Assembly (NCBI GenBank): GCA_035550655.1
Contig: DASZOU010000004.1
Span: 248,001 to 312,000, forward strand
Direction of reading: 5' to 3'
Origin: DASZTV01 sp035550655
Lineage (GTDB): Bacteria > Actinomycetota > Actinomycetes > JAFAQI01
Length of the DNA: 64,000 nt
The position numbers and the translations under genes are program-made. Of this stretch, positions 35,848 to 42,988 are shown piece after piece; position 1 is the first letter of the stretch, and the number at the start of each line of letters is the position of its first letter. The notes beneath the pieces are model-generated. The model was not told the origin of the DNA. It saw only the letters and a list, made by a program, of their open reading frames with translations, and ran no database searches.

Positions 35848-35878
35848 GGACGAATCTGACGGGTCGTCAGATTCGTCC
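35848..35878. promoter_or_regulatory. Operator candidate with 14-nt perfect arms, family TCTGACG-N3-CGTCAGA
   Basis: Arms GGACGAATCTGACG (35848-35861) and CGTCAGATTCGTCC (35865-35878) flank GGT. It lies 16 bp upstream of the SDR start at 35832. This is the longest of four related palindromes in the window (others near 35911, 41690 and 52458). It could also fold as a hairpin, but recurrence upstream of genes argues for an operator. Confidence 0.65.
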
Positions 35879-35910
35879 CGTTGTAGGGCGGTGGGCGGGG
35901 ACGTGGGCGG

Positions 35911-35925
35911 CTGACGGGTCGTCAG
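35911..35925. promoter_or_regulatory. Second operator copy, CTGACG-GGT-CGTCAG
   Basis: A second copy 55 bp from the first, inside an imperfect direct duplication of about 36 bp that also includes the following CGTCC...TGTA-GGCGG sequence. It lies just behind the stop of the leftward 110-residue gene, so it can only serve the SDR operon or reflect a local duplication. Confidence 0.5.
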
Positions 35926-35945
35926 ATCCGTCCGCTGTACGGCGG

Positions 35946-36278
35946 TCAGCCCTTGGCGAGCGCCTCGAAGTTCTCGTACAGCCGCTTCTCACCGAGTGCC
36001 TCGCGAGCCTTCAGCGCCGCCGGCCCCACCTTGGACCACATGCCCTCGATCCAGAGCAGATCGTGGACGAGGCCGCCGTCGAGCACCCCCTGCTTGACGA
36101 AGGTGCCGATCGTCTCGCCGAGTCCGAGCACCGCCTGGACCGACTTGTCCTCCAGGCTCGCCTGCTCCGGGTCGAAGCCCTCACGCATGATGTGGCTCAT
36201 CGCCTCCTGGAAGCCCATCTGCGTCCCGAGGGACATCAGCTGAACCATCAATGTGGCGTCTTCCCTGGTTGCGGCCAT
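35946..36278 (-). CDS. Conserved hypothetical protein, 110 residues
   Basis: I do not recognise this protein. It is a soluble, mostly helical 110-residue product (MAATREDATLMVQLMSLGTQ, later ETIGTFVKQGVLDGGLVHDLLWIEGMW in pieces) without signal or membrane segments. ATG 36278 is chosen because GGAGGAG lies just upstream; the longer open frame to 36365 has no ribosome site and runs into the divergent promoter region. It is divergent from the Gfo/Idh/MocA gene. Function unknown. Confidence 0.65.
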   Translation of the reverse strand: MAATREDATLMVQLMSLGTQMGFQEAMSHIMREGFDPEQASLEDKSVQAVLGLGETIGTFVKQGVLDGGLVHDLLWIEGMWSKVGPAALKAREALGEKRLYENFEALAKG

Positions 36279-36358
36279 CGTTCTCCTCCGACTCCCTCGG
36301 GCACGGTTGGTCCGGACCCCTACCCAACCAGACGACACCCACCCGCGACACTCATCGC

Positions 36359-37435
36359 ATGACAACCGGCGTCGCCGTCATCGGTACCGGATTCGGCACC
36401 CTGACTCATGTCCGTGCGCTGCGCGCCGCCGGCTTCGACGTACGCGCCCTGGTGGGCCGCGATCCGCAGCGGACGAAGGCACGGGCGGAGCGCTTCGAAG
36501 TCCCGATCGCCTCGACCTCGCTGCCGGACGTGCTCGCGATGCCCGAGGTCACAGCCGTCACGATCGCGACGCCGCCACACACCCATGCAGAGCTTGCGCT
36601 CGCCGCGATCGCCGCCGGCAAGCACGTGGTGTGCGAGAAGCCGTTCGCCCGCAACGAGGCCGAGGCCAAGACCGTCCACGCGGCGGCGGAGGCAGCGGGC
36701 GTCACCCACCTGCTGGGCTGCGAGTTCCGCTTCGCCTCGGGTCAGGCGCTCATGACGCGCCTTGTCGAAGAGGGAGCGATCGGCGAGCCGCGGCTGGCGA
36801 CGTTCCTGCTCCACATCCCGCTGCTCGCGGGCGCCGGCAGCGGGGTTCCCGACTGGTGGTCGCAGGCGAGCGAGGGCGGTGGCTGGCTCGGCGCTCAGGG
36901 TTCGCACGTGATCGACCAGGTCCGTACGACGCTGGGCGAGTTCACCGGCGTCAGCGCTTCGCTCCTCAACCTTGCCGAGCACGGTTGGACAGCGGAGGAC
37001 ACCTTCGCCGTGCACTTCCGCACGGCGAACGGGTGCGACGGATTCATGCAGAGCACCGCATCCGACCGCGGTCCGTTCCTGATCACCTCGCGGATCGCCG
37101 GGACGAGAGGGACGGTCTGGACCGAAGGCGACACCGTGACGGTTGCCGACGACGCCGGGACGCGCGTCATGCCGATCCCCGACGAGCTGGTCACCCCGGC
37201 GGCCGAACCACCTCCGGCGGACCTGCTCGTCACGGCGTACGACTGGCTGCACTCGACGGGCATCGACCTGGGTCCTTACACCCGGCTGTTCGAGACCTTC
37301 GGACGCCTGATCGACGGCCAGCCGATCAGCGGGCCGGCCCCGGCGACCTTCGCAGACGGCGTCGCCGCCATGCGGGTGATGGATGCGATCCGCCGTTCCG
37401 CCGCTGACCACACCTGGACCGATCTCACCGGTTAG
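36359..37435 (+). CDS. Gfo/Idh/MocA-family oxidoreductase
   Basis: The 358-residue protein has an N-terminal Rossmann domain (VAVIGTGFGTLTHVRAL), the family-defining CEKPF motif (about residues 93-97) and a C-terminal alpha/beta dimerisation domain. Members use NAD(P) to oxidise or reduce sugars, inositols and related compounds. ATG 36359 is chosen at the start of homology; no strong ribosome site is visible. Its stop is 3 nt from the convergent SRPBCC stop. It is not obviously linked to acyl-CoA chemistry. Confidence 0.88.
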   Translation: MTTGVAVIGTGFGTLTHVRALRAAGFDVRALVGRDPQRTKARAERFEVPIASTSLPDVLAMPEVTAVTIATPPHTHAELALAAIAAGKHVVCEKPFARNEAEAKTVHAAAEAAGVTHLLGCEFRFASGQALMTRLVEEGAIGEPRLATFLLHIPLLAGAGSGVPDWWSQASEGGGWLGAQGSHVIDQVRTTLGEFTGVSASLLNLAEHGWTAEDTFAVHFRTANGCDGFMQSTASDRGPFLITSRIAGTRGTVWTEGDTVTVADDAGTRVMPIPDELVTPAAEPPPADLLVTAYDWLHSTGIDLGPYTRLFETFGRLIDGQPISGPAPATFADGVAAMRVMDAIRRSAADHTWTDLTG

Positions 37436-37438
37436 CGG

Positions 37439-37939
37439 TCAGGAGGTGCAGATCGCTTCGAGCTTCGCCAGCGTCTCAGTCATCGCGCCCCGCCAGATCT
37501 CGCCCTGCCCGACCGCCTCCCGGAGCTGGTCCGGCGCCGCCGTGCAGTCGTACGTCTCTGTCACCACCGTCGCACTCGGCCCGTCGGGCTCGAGCTCGAA
37601 GCTCCACCGGTGTCCCGCCGGTACGCCGACCTCGCCGCCGGTGTTGTCGGTGACCCGCTCGTCCGCAGCCGATGGCGTCCACGCGATACGCCGGCCAGGT
37701 TCGAACTCGACCACGTGGTTGTCCATCGCGTAGTCCCCGCCCATGCCGTCGAAGTACATCCGCATCACGAACCGGTCCCCGGCCGCGGTCAGCGGACCCG
37801 CGCCGTCCGAGCCCCGGAGCATGCCGGAGCCATCGAAGTCGAGGTGCCGACCAGGGTCGGCCAGCACCGCGAAGATGCGGTCCGCGGACGCCTCGATCCG
37901 TCTGGACACCGACACGACGCCGGTGGCTGCTTCGCTCAT
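37439..37939 (-). CDS. SRPBCC (polyketide cyclase/START-like) family protein
   Basis: The 166-residue protein begins VVSVSRRIEASADRIFAVLADPGRHLDFDGSG, the standard helix-grip start of SRPBCC proteins. The end carries a long amphipathic helix (MTETLAKLEAI). The fold forms a hydrophobic pocket for lipids or aromatics, and many members have no catalytic role. It stands alone, upstream of nothing on its strand, with a short hairpin behind the topoisomerase gene facing its start. Confidence 0.82.
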   Translation of the reverse strand: MSEAATGVVSVSRRIEASADRIFAVLADPGRHLDFDGSGMLRGSDGAGPLTAAGDRFVMRMYFDGMGGDYAMDNHVVEFEPGRRIAWTPSAADERVTDNTGGEVGVPAGHRWSFELEPDGPSATVVTETYDCTAAPDQLREAVGQGEIWRGAMTETLAKLEAICTS

Positions 37940-37960
37940 CCCAGGCTCCTCCTCGAGACC

Positions 37961-37976
37961 GACGGTTCCTACCGTC
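37961..37976. terminator. Short hairpin, possible terminator of the topoisomerase gene
   Basis: GACGGT (37961-37966), TCCT loop, ACCGTC (37971-37976) lies about 40 bp behind the leftward topoisomerase stop (38018) and 21 bp before the SRPBCC start. It is short, and an operator for the SRPBCC gene is an alternative. Confidence 0.3.
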
Positions 37977-38017
37977 TCAGACGGCCTGGTTCGGCGATTC
38001 TCATCGCGCGCTTCGCC

Positions 38018-39085
38018 CTAGGCGGCAGCCCTCACGGCCGCAAGGGGATCGGACATCGCCGCCTCAAGGTAGGCAAGCAGCATGGTCTCGTCGCGATCGA
38101 GGCCCTCCCGGGCCCGCCCCCGCCACTTCGTCAGGAACCGTTCCAGCCCGCCGTCGAGATAACCCTCGATGAGCAGCGGGTGCACGTAGTGCGCGCGCGC
38201 GACCGCGCGGGTGTTGCCCAGCTGCTCGGCCGCCGCGTCGACCGCCGCGACGATCTCCGCGTCTTTGTCGTCGCTGTCGAGATGCGCGCGAAGGTGCGCA
38301 AACGCCTCTCGCGTGCCGCGCCAGGTCCGGAAGTCCTTCAACGTCACCCGCGCCGCCGCGAGGCGGGCGAGCTCGGCGTTCACCTCGTCGGCGCCGAGCG
38401 GCTCGCCGTCGACCCGGAACAGCCGGCGACCGGGGCGTGATGCCAGCTGCCGAACGACCCGGGCGATGGCTGGGTCGTCGATCAGCGCTTCTGCCTGCCG
38501 GCCCGACTTCGCGGGGAAGCAGAACCGGACTCGCCGGCCACTGACCGTGACGTGGCGACGCGAGAGGGTGCTCAGGCCGAACGAGTCATTCTCCTCGGCG
38601 TAGATCTCCGAGCCGGCACGTATGCCGCAGCAGTCGACGATTCGCAGCATGACCGCGATCACCAGCTCGCGGTCCAGCGTGCGCCGCCTTAGCTGCGTGT
38701 CGATGTGCGCCCGGACCACGGGCAGCCGCTCGCCGAACCCGACCAGCCGACAGAAGTTGAGCAGATCCCGCACCTCACGCCAGCGCGGGTGGTAGAGGTA
38801 CTGCCGGCGGCCGCGGTCGTCGGTCCCGACGGCCTGGATGTGGCCGCGCTCATCCCGGCAGATCCAGACCTCCCGCCAGGCTGGTGGGATCACCAACGCG
38901 GTGATGCGCTCGCGCACCGCCGCGCCGACCACCCGCCCGTCGGCGTAGCGGTAGCTGAAGCCCCGCCCGCGACGCAACCGCCGGATCCCCGGCTCGTCGA
39001 CGCTGACATAGCGAAGCCCGGCCACCTCGGCGCAGCGCTGCGCATCGTCGTACAGCTCGGCGATGTCCTCGCTCGTCAGCGCCAT
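38018..39085 (-). CDS. DNA topoisomerase IB (poxvirus/bacterial type)
   Basis: This 355-residue enzyme relaxes supercoils through a 3'-phosphotyrosine intermediate. Visible landmarks are IPPAWREVWIC, the GTDDRGRRQYLYHPRW segment, RIVDCCGIRAGSEIYAEEN, KDFRTWRGT (catalytic Arg/Lys region) and the C-terminal LGNTRAVARAHYVHP with the likely nucleophilic tyrosine. Length fits bacterial TopIB. Such genes are scattered and horizontally mobile among bacteria. It has no functional link to its neighbours and is bounded by hairpins on both sides, so it looks like an independent transcription unit. Confidence 0.9.
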   Translation of the reverse strand: MALTSEDIAELYDDAQRCAEVAGLRYVSVDEPGIRRLRRGRGFSYRYADGRVVGAAVRERITALVIPPAWREVWICRDERGHIQAVGTDDRGRRQYLYHPRWREVRDLLNFCRLVGFGERLPVVRAHIDTQLRRRTLDRELVIAVMLRIVDCCGIRAGSEIYAEENDSFGLSTLSRRHVTVSGRRVRFCFPAKSGRQAEALIDDPAIARVVRQLASRPGRRLFRVDGEPLGADEVNAELARLAAARVTLKDFRTWRGTREAFAHLRAHLDSDDKDAEIVAAVDAAAEQLGNTRAVARAHYVHPLLIEGYLDGGLERFLTKWRGRAREGLDRDETMLLAYLEAAMSDPLAAVRAAA

Positions 39086-39103
39086 GCCGAGGCGATACCC
39101 AAC

Positions 39104-39147
39104 TTGTCAGACTCTCAGGCCCCTATAGCGGGTGGAGAGTCTGACAA
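39104..39147. terminator. Intrinsic-terminator-like hairpin behind the thiolase gene
   Basis: Arms TTGTCAGACTCTC (39104-39116) and GAGAGTCTGACAA (39135-39147) are perfect 13-nt complements with an 18-nt loop. The hairpin begins 4 bp after the leftward thiolase stop (39152) and ends before the topoisomerase start (39085), so it should end the thiolase transcript. Confidence 0.65.
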
Positions 39148-39151
39148 CTCG

Positions 39152-40339
39152 CTAGACGCCGACGATTCCTACGAAGCTGACCATCTCGCCGGGGTAGCCA
39201 CCGAGGTTGTGGGTCAGCGCGAGTGAGCGCTTGCCGTACGTCGAGATCCGCCGCTCTTCCGGCGCTTCGCCACGCAGCTGCAGCCAAGCCTCGTACATCA
39301 TCCGCAGCCCGGATGCGCCGACGGGATGACCGAAGGACTTCAGCCCGCCGTCCGGGTTGACCGGGAGCTCGCCGTCGCGGTCGAAGGTGCCCGCGAGGAC
39401 CTCCTTCCACGCCGTGCCGCGCTCGCAGAACCCGAGGTCCTCCATCAGGACCAGCTCGGTCGGCGTGAAGCAGTCGTGCACCTCCGCCATGGCCAGCTCG
39501 GCGCGCGGATCGGTGATCCCGGCCTGCGCGTACGCGTCGGCTGCCGACGCCGCGACCTCGGGGAACTGCGTGTAGTCGTACGACGGGTCCTCCAGGCCGG
39601 ACCCGTTGCCGGCGACGAACGACAGCGCCTTGATGATCAACGGCTTGTCGGTGTACCTCGCGGCGTCCTCGACCCGGCACACGATCGCCGCGGCCGAGCC
39701 GTCCGCAACGCCGGCGCAGTCGAAGACGGACAGGCCGCCCGCGACGGGCGGCATGGCGAGCAGCTTCTCGACCGGCATCTCCTTGCGGAACTGCGCCTTC
39801 GGGTTGCGGGCGCCGTTGGCGTGGTTCTTCGACGCGATGCGCGCGAGCACCGTCTTGATCTCGGCCTCGTCGACGCCGTAGCGCTTCGCGTACGCCGGAG
39901 CGACCATCGAGAACATCGCCGCCGCGGTCAGCGACCGCTGGGTGCCGTCGTTCGGGATCGGGAAGGCGTTGAGGCCCTGGTAGCCGGAGTCCTTCACCTT
40001 CTCGACGCCGACCGCCATCGCGAGGTCGTAGGCGCTCGACGCGACGGCGTACGCGGCCTGCCGTAGGGCTTCCGATCCGGTGGCGCAGAAGTTCTCCACC
40101 CGGGTGACCGGCTTGCCCTCCAGCTGCAACGGCCTGGCCAGGGTGATGCCGCTCATGCCGGACTGCGCGGTGCCGAGCCAGTAGGCGTCGACGTCCTCCT
40201 TCGTGACACCGGCACCGGCAAATGCCTCAGCGGTCGCTTCGCGGAGCAGGTCGTCGGTGCCCTTGTCGAAGTGCTCCGCGAACCGCGTGCACCCCATGCC
40301 GACGATCGCGACCCGGTCACGGATTCCGTGCGACGTCAC
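39152..40339 (-). CDS. Thiolase-family (SCP-x type) protein
   Basis: The 395-residue protein has the thiolase fold with the nucleophile region ENFCATGSEALRQAAY (Cys near residue 87), the HDCFTPTELVLMEDLG segment (about 300) and GHPVGASG with the catalytic His near 345. It would cleave or form a 3-ketoacyl-CoA. The start is GTG 40339, overlapping the upstream stop as GTGA. The upstream gene supplies both a thiolase-like and a DUF35 domain, so the two products probably form a complex. A hairpin terminator follows. Confidence 0.88.
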   Translation of the reverse strand: MTSHGIRDRVAIVGMGCTRFAEHFDKGTDDLLREATAEAFAGAGVTKEDVDAYWLGTAQSGMSGITLARPLQLEGKPVTRVENFCATGSEALRQAAYAVASSAYDLAMAVGVEKVKDSGYQGLNAFPIPNDGTQRSLTAAAMFSMVAPAYAKRYGVDEAEIKTVLARIASKNHANGARNPKAQFRKEMPVEKLLAMPPVAGGLSVFDCAGVADGSAAAIVCRVEDAARYTDKPLIIKALSFVAGNGSGLEDPSYDYTQFPEVAASAADAYAQAGITDPRAELAMAEVHDCFTPTELVLMEDLGFCERGTAWKEVLAGTFDRDGELPVNPDGGLKSFGHPVGASGLRMMYEAWLQLRGEAPEERRISTYGKRSLALTHNLGGYPGEMVSFVGIVGV

Positions 40340-41673
40340 GAGGGCTCCTCCGTCCTGAGCGGGCGTGCCTTCCAGAAGTAGTTGGCGATGCCATCCGCGG
40401 TGAACAGGCGACGGAACGTCATCTCGACCCGCATCCCGATCACCACCTCGTCGGCATCGACGTCGGTCAGCTCGACCGGCAGCCGTTCGCCGTCGTCGAA
40501 GTCCACCACCGCGAACACCACCGGCGGGCTCGGCGAGTAGGCGAGCTTGTCGATCGTGAACGTCGTCACGGTCCCTCGCTGGTCCGCGAGAACGCCGGCC
40601 GAGCCCTCGAGCCCGAACTTCCAATCGGTGGAACGGCCGGCGGCACTTGCCGACGGCCGCGCGGGCTCGGGCCGGCGAGGCGGTTCGACCGGCAGGAGCC
40701 CGCGCCACGAGAGATAGCGGCCGTAGGAGACCGGCGCGCCCGCCATGATCTGGGCGCTCACCGTCCGGCGTGGTGCGTACGACGCGATCGCGTCCGTCGT
40801 CCGCAGCACCATCGCGTCGGCGCCGTCGGAGAGGACCAGCAGCACGATGCTCTGCCCGGGGGCCGCGTGCTCGAGCGCATGGGCCAGCAGCAGAAGCGGC
40901 TGCGCGGCCCCGGGGTTGCCGACGGTGTCGGCGAGACGGTCAACAACGTTCTCGGGCGCGACACCCGATGCCTTCGCGGCAGCTGCGCAGGCGCGCTCAT
41001 GCAGACCGGCGATCACGAGGGCATCAACCGACTCGGGTCCGATCCCGGCGTAGCCGAGTGCGGTCTTCAGCGCCTCAGCGGCCAGCGGCAAGTACTTGGT
41101 CTCCCCGAAGCGCTCCTCCCAGACCTTGGAGCCCACGTCGCCCGGCACCCGCCAGCGGTCGACGAACTCCTCCGTCACCCCGGCGTACGCGACGAACTCC
41201 GCGAGCAGCGCCGCGTCCGTGTCGTTGCCCCAGAGCAAGGCCGCGGCGGCGTCGCCGCCGGCGGCCTCGTCGGGCGAACCGGGCCGGCCGAGCCGGACAT
41301 CCCCGGCAACCGCCAGGGACGGTTTGCGGCTCTCGCCTGCGGCGCGCAGCGCTGCGACGGTGGACCGCACCGATCCGACCGCGTCATAAGCCGTCGCGGC
41401 ACGGTCGAGACGCAACGCCGCGTGGATCGCAGTCGCGTTGGTCTTGTCCAAGTACGCGGGACTCGTGGTGGCGAACCAGAGCGAGTCCGGCACGACGTCG
41501 ACCGACGCCAGGCAGGCACGACCGGCGGCCACCGCCATCGTCGTCGAGTCCTCGTCGTACGACGCGACCGCACGGGTCCCCTTGCCGCCACCGTTGCCCG
41601 CGATGGGGGCGATCTGAGTCCGGTCGAGCCGGCGATGTGGAACGTGCGCTCCCCAGCCAACGATCCCGCGCAT
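40336..41673 (-). CDS. HMG-CoA synthase-like domain fused to a DUF35 OB fold
   Basis: This 445-residue fusion has a thiolase-superfamily domain (about residues 1-300, beginning MRGIVGWGAHVPHRRLD) and a C-terminal DUF35 OB domain (about 325-445, SYGRYLSWRGLLP and later GMRVEMTFRRLF). At the position where HMG-CoA synthases and thiolases have the nucleophilic Cys, the segment reads AYDAVGSVRSTVAAL, with Val instead. It may therefore be a structural or aldolase-like partner rather than a condensing enzyme. The zinc-ribbon cysteines of typical DUF35 proteins are also absent. It is the first gene of a two-gene operon behind a TCTGACG-type operator. Confidence 0.82.
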   Translation of the reverse strand: MRGIVGWGAHVPHRRLDRTQIAPIAGNGGGKGTRAVASYDEDSTTMAVAAGRACLASVDVVPDSLWFATTSPAYLDKTNATAIHAALRLDRAATAYDAVGSVRSTVAALRAAGESRKPSLAVAGDVRLGRPGSPDEAAGGDAAAALLWGNDTDAALLAEFVAYAGVTEEFVDRWRVPGDVGSKVWEERFGETKYLPLAAEALKTALGYAGIGPESVDALVIAGLHERACAAAAKASGVAPENVVDRLADTVGNPGAAQPLLLLAHALEHAAPGQSIVLLVLSDGADAMVLRTTDAIASYAPRRTVSAQIMAGAPVSYGRYLSWRGLLPVEPPRRPEPARPSASAAGRSTDWKFGLEGSAGVLADQRGTVTTFTIDKLAYSPSPPVVFAVVDFDDGERLPVELTDVDADEVVIGMRVEMTFRRLFTADGIANYFWKARPLRTEEPS

Positions 41674-41689
41674 GGATCAAGGGTACGGG

Positions 41690-41710
41690 TTTCTGACGGG
41701 TCGTCAGAAA
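41690..41710. promoter_or_regulatory. Operator candidate, TTTCTGACG-GGT-CGTCAGAAA
   Basis: A palindrome with perfect 9-nt arms 17 bp upstream of the leftward fusion gene (start 41673). The same core occurs near 35855, 35911 and 52458. On the other side lies the repeat-protein gene (start 41807), about 97 bp away, which could also be affected. Confidence 0.65.
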
Positions 41711-41806
41711 TGCGGTCACCAGGAGGCGTTGTCGGTCCGGGTTTTGTTTGCCACGCGAGGGAACACCATCGCCAACACTCGACCGCTTGCTTCACCGGAG
41801 GTACCC

Positions 41807-42931
41807 GTGACTGACGTCTCCCCCAAGCCAACCGACCTGACGGACGCGGTCTCGATGGACGAGATCGACGCGGAGACCGCGGTCGCCCTCCCGAACAAGG
41901 AAGTTCTGTCACTGCTCGACATCAACGCCAACGTCGACCTTGGCCTCGACCTTGCCGCACCGGTGGATCTCGCCGCCGCGGCGAATCTCAACGTCGCCGC
42001 GCCGATCGAGGCAGCGGCAACCGCAAACGTGCTCAGCCCGGACGCCCAGGCGGTTGGCCTCGCCGAGCAGCACGGCACGCTGGACCAGACCATGAGTGGC
42101 TCGGCCACGGCAACTGCGCCGCAGCACGCATCGGTCGCTCAGGACAGCTCGGGCAGCACGCCGAGCGGGGAGACCACGGATGGCGCAACGGCGGACAGTG
42201 GTGCCGCCGCGGATGGAACCCAGGCCGCACCGGCCGAGCCCGCGGCCGCCACGCCGGCCACCGGCGACCTCGCCAGCACGGCGAGCGATGCGGGGAACAC
42301 GGTCGGCGACGTCGGCAATGCGGTTGGCGATGCCGCGGCCCCAGTGGCTGGCGACGTCGGCAGCACCGTGGCTGACCTGGGCAGCGCCGCCGGTGACGCC
42401 GCAGGCAGCACGGTGAGCGACGTCGGTAGCGCCGTCGGTGACACCGGTGGCAGCACCGCAGGCGACGTCGGCAGCACCGTCGGTGACGCCGCTGGCAGCA
42501 CCGCAAGCGACGTCGGGAGCACCGTCGGTGACGCCGCAGGCAGCACCGCAGGCGACGTCGGCAGCACTGTCGGCGACGCGGGCAACGCCGTCGGCAGTGC
42601 TGCGGGCGATCTGGGCAACGCAGCCGGTGACGCCGGCAGCACCGTCGGCGACGTCGGCGGCAGCGTCACCAACCTGCTGAACGGCGGCAGCCTGCTCAAC
42701 GCCGACGTGAACCTGGATGCCACCGCCAATCTCGCCGCGCCGATCGACGGCGCGGTGGCCGCCAACGCCAACGTTGCCGCGCCGATCGATGCGGCCGTGG
42801 GCGCCAACGTCGGATCGCCGGGCGCCACCGCGGAGGCCCTCGCGCCGCAGGAGCTCGACATCAGTCAGAACCTGGACAACGTGAGCGCGGATGCGACGGC
42901 ACAGCAGGACGCCGACGTCTCGCAGTCCTAG
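41807..42931 (+). CDS. Low-complexity Gly/Ala/Ser/Asp repeat protein, putative partner of the adjacent PqqD-M50 protease
   Basis: I do not recognise a characterised family. The 374-residue product starts at GTG 41807 behind GGAGG (41797-41801). It has a short acidic leader-like head with LPNKEVLSLLDIN (residues 29-41), an NVDLGLDLAAPVDLAAAANL block (split pieces within 42-61), a repeat core (about 164-285, 15-residue unit near GSTVGDAAGSTASDV) and a C-terminal block (299-357) that repeats the N-terminal one (APIDGAVAANANVAAPID). It has no signal peptide, no membrane helix and no cysteine. It is followed 57 bp later by a membrane metalloprotease with a peptide-binding-like N-terminus, so it is a candidate substrate. 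Confidence 0.75.
   Translation: MTDVSPKPTDLTDAVSMDEIDAETAVALPNKEVLSLLDINANVDLGLDLAAPVDLAAAANLNVAAPIEAAATANVLSPDAQAVGLAEQHGTLDQTMSGSATATAPQHASVAQDSSGSTPSGETTDGATADSGAAADGTQAAPAEPAAATPATGDLASTASDAGNTVGDVGNAVGDAAAPVAGDVGSTVADLGSAAGDAAGSTVSDVGSAVGDTGGSTAGDVGSTVGDAAGSTASDVGSTVGDAAGSTAGDVGSTVGDAGNAVGSAAGDLGNAAGDAGSTVGDVGGSVTNLLNGGSLLNADVNLDATANLAAPIDGAVAANANVAAPIDAAVGANVGSPGATAEALAPQELDISQNLDNVSADATAQQDADVSQS
42296..42661 (+). repeat. Tandem 45-bp coding repeats
   Basis: Within the preceding gene, about eight imperfect in-frame units encode variants of GSTVGDAAGSTASDV. The best units (about 42410-42580) are nearly identical at DNA level (ggcagcaccg...gacgtcgg alternation), suggesting expansion by slippage or recombination. 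It is not a CRISPR array: there are no unique spacers and the phase follows codons. Confidence 0.8.
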
Positions 42932-42988
42932 GCCCGCACCGGACCGCGAGCACCGGCCGGCGCGCCGCTCACCGATCGCGAGCAGCCC

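Noticed and set aside
40340..40708. Upstream extension of the thiolase frame at 39152-40339
   Set aside because: It lies in the wrong frame of the fusion gene's DUF35 part and has no homology; GTG 40339 overlaps the stop as expected for coupling.
42296..42661. CRISPR-like array
   Set aside because: The repeats are in-frame coding units of 45 bp with no unique spacers and no cas genes nearby.
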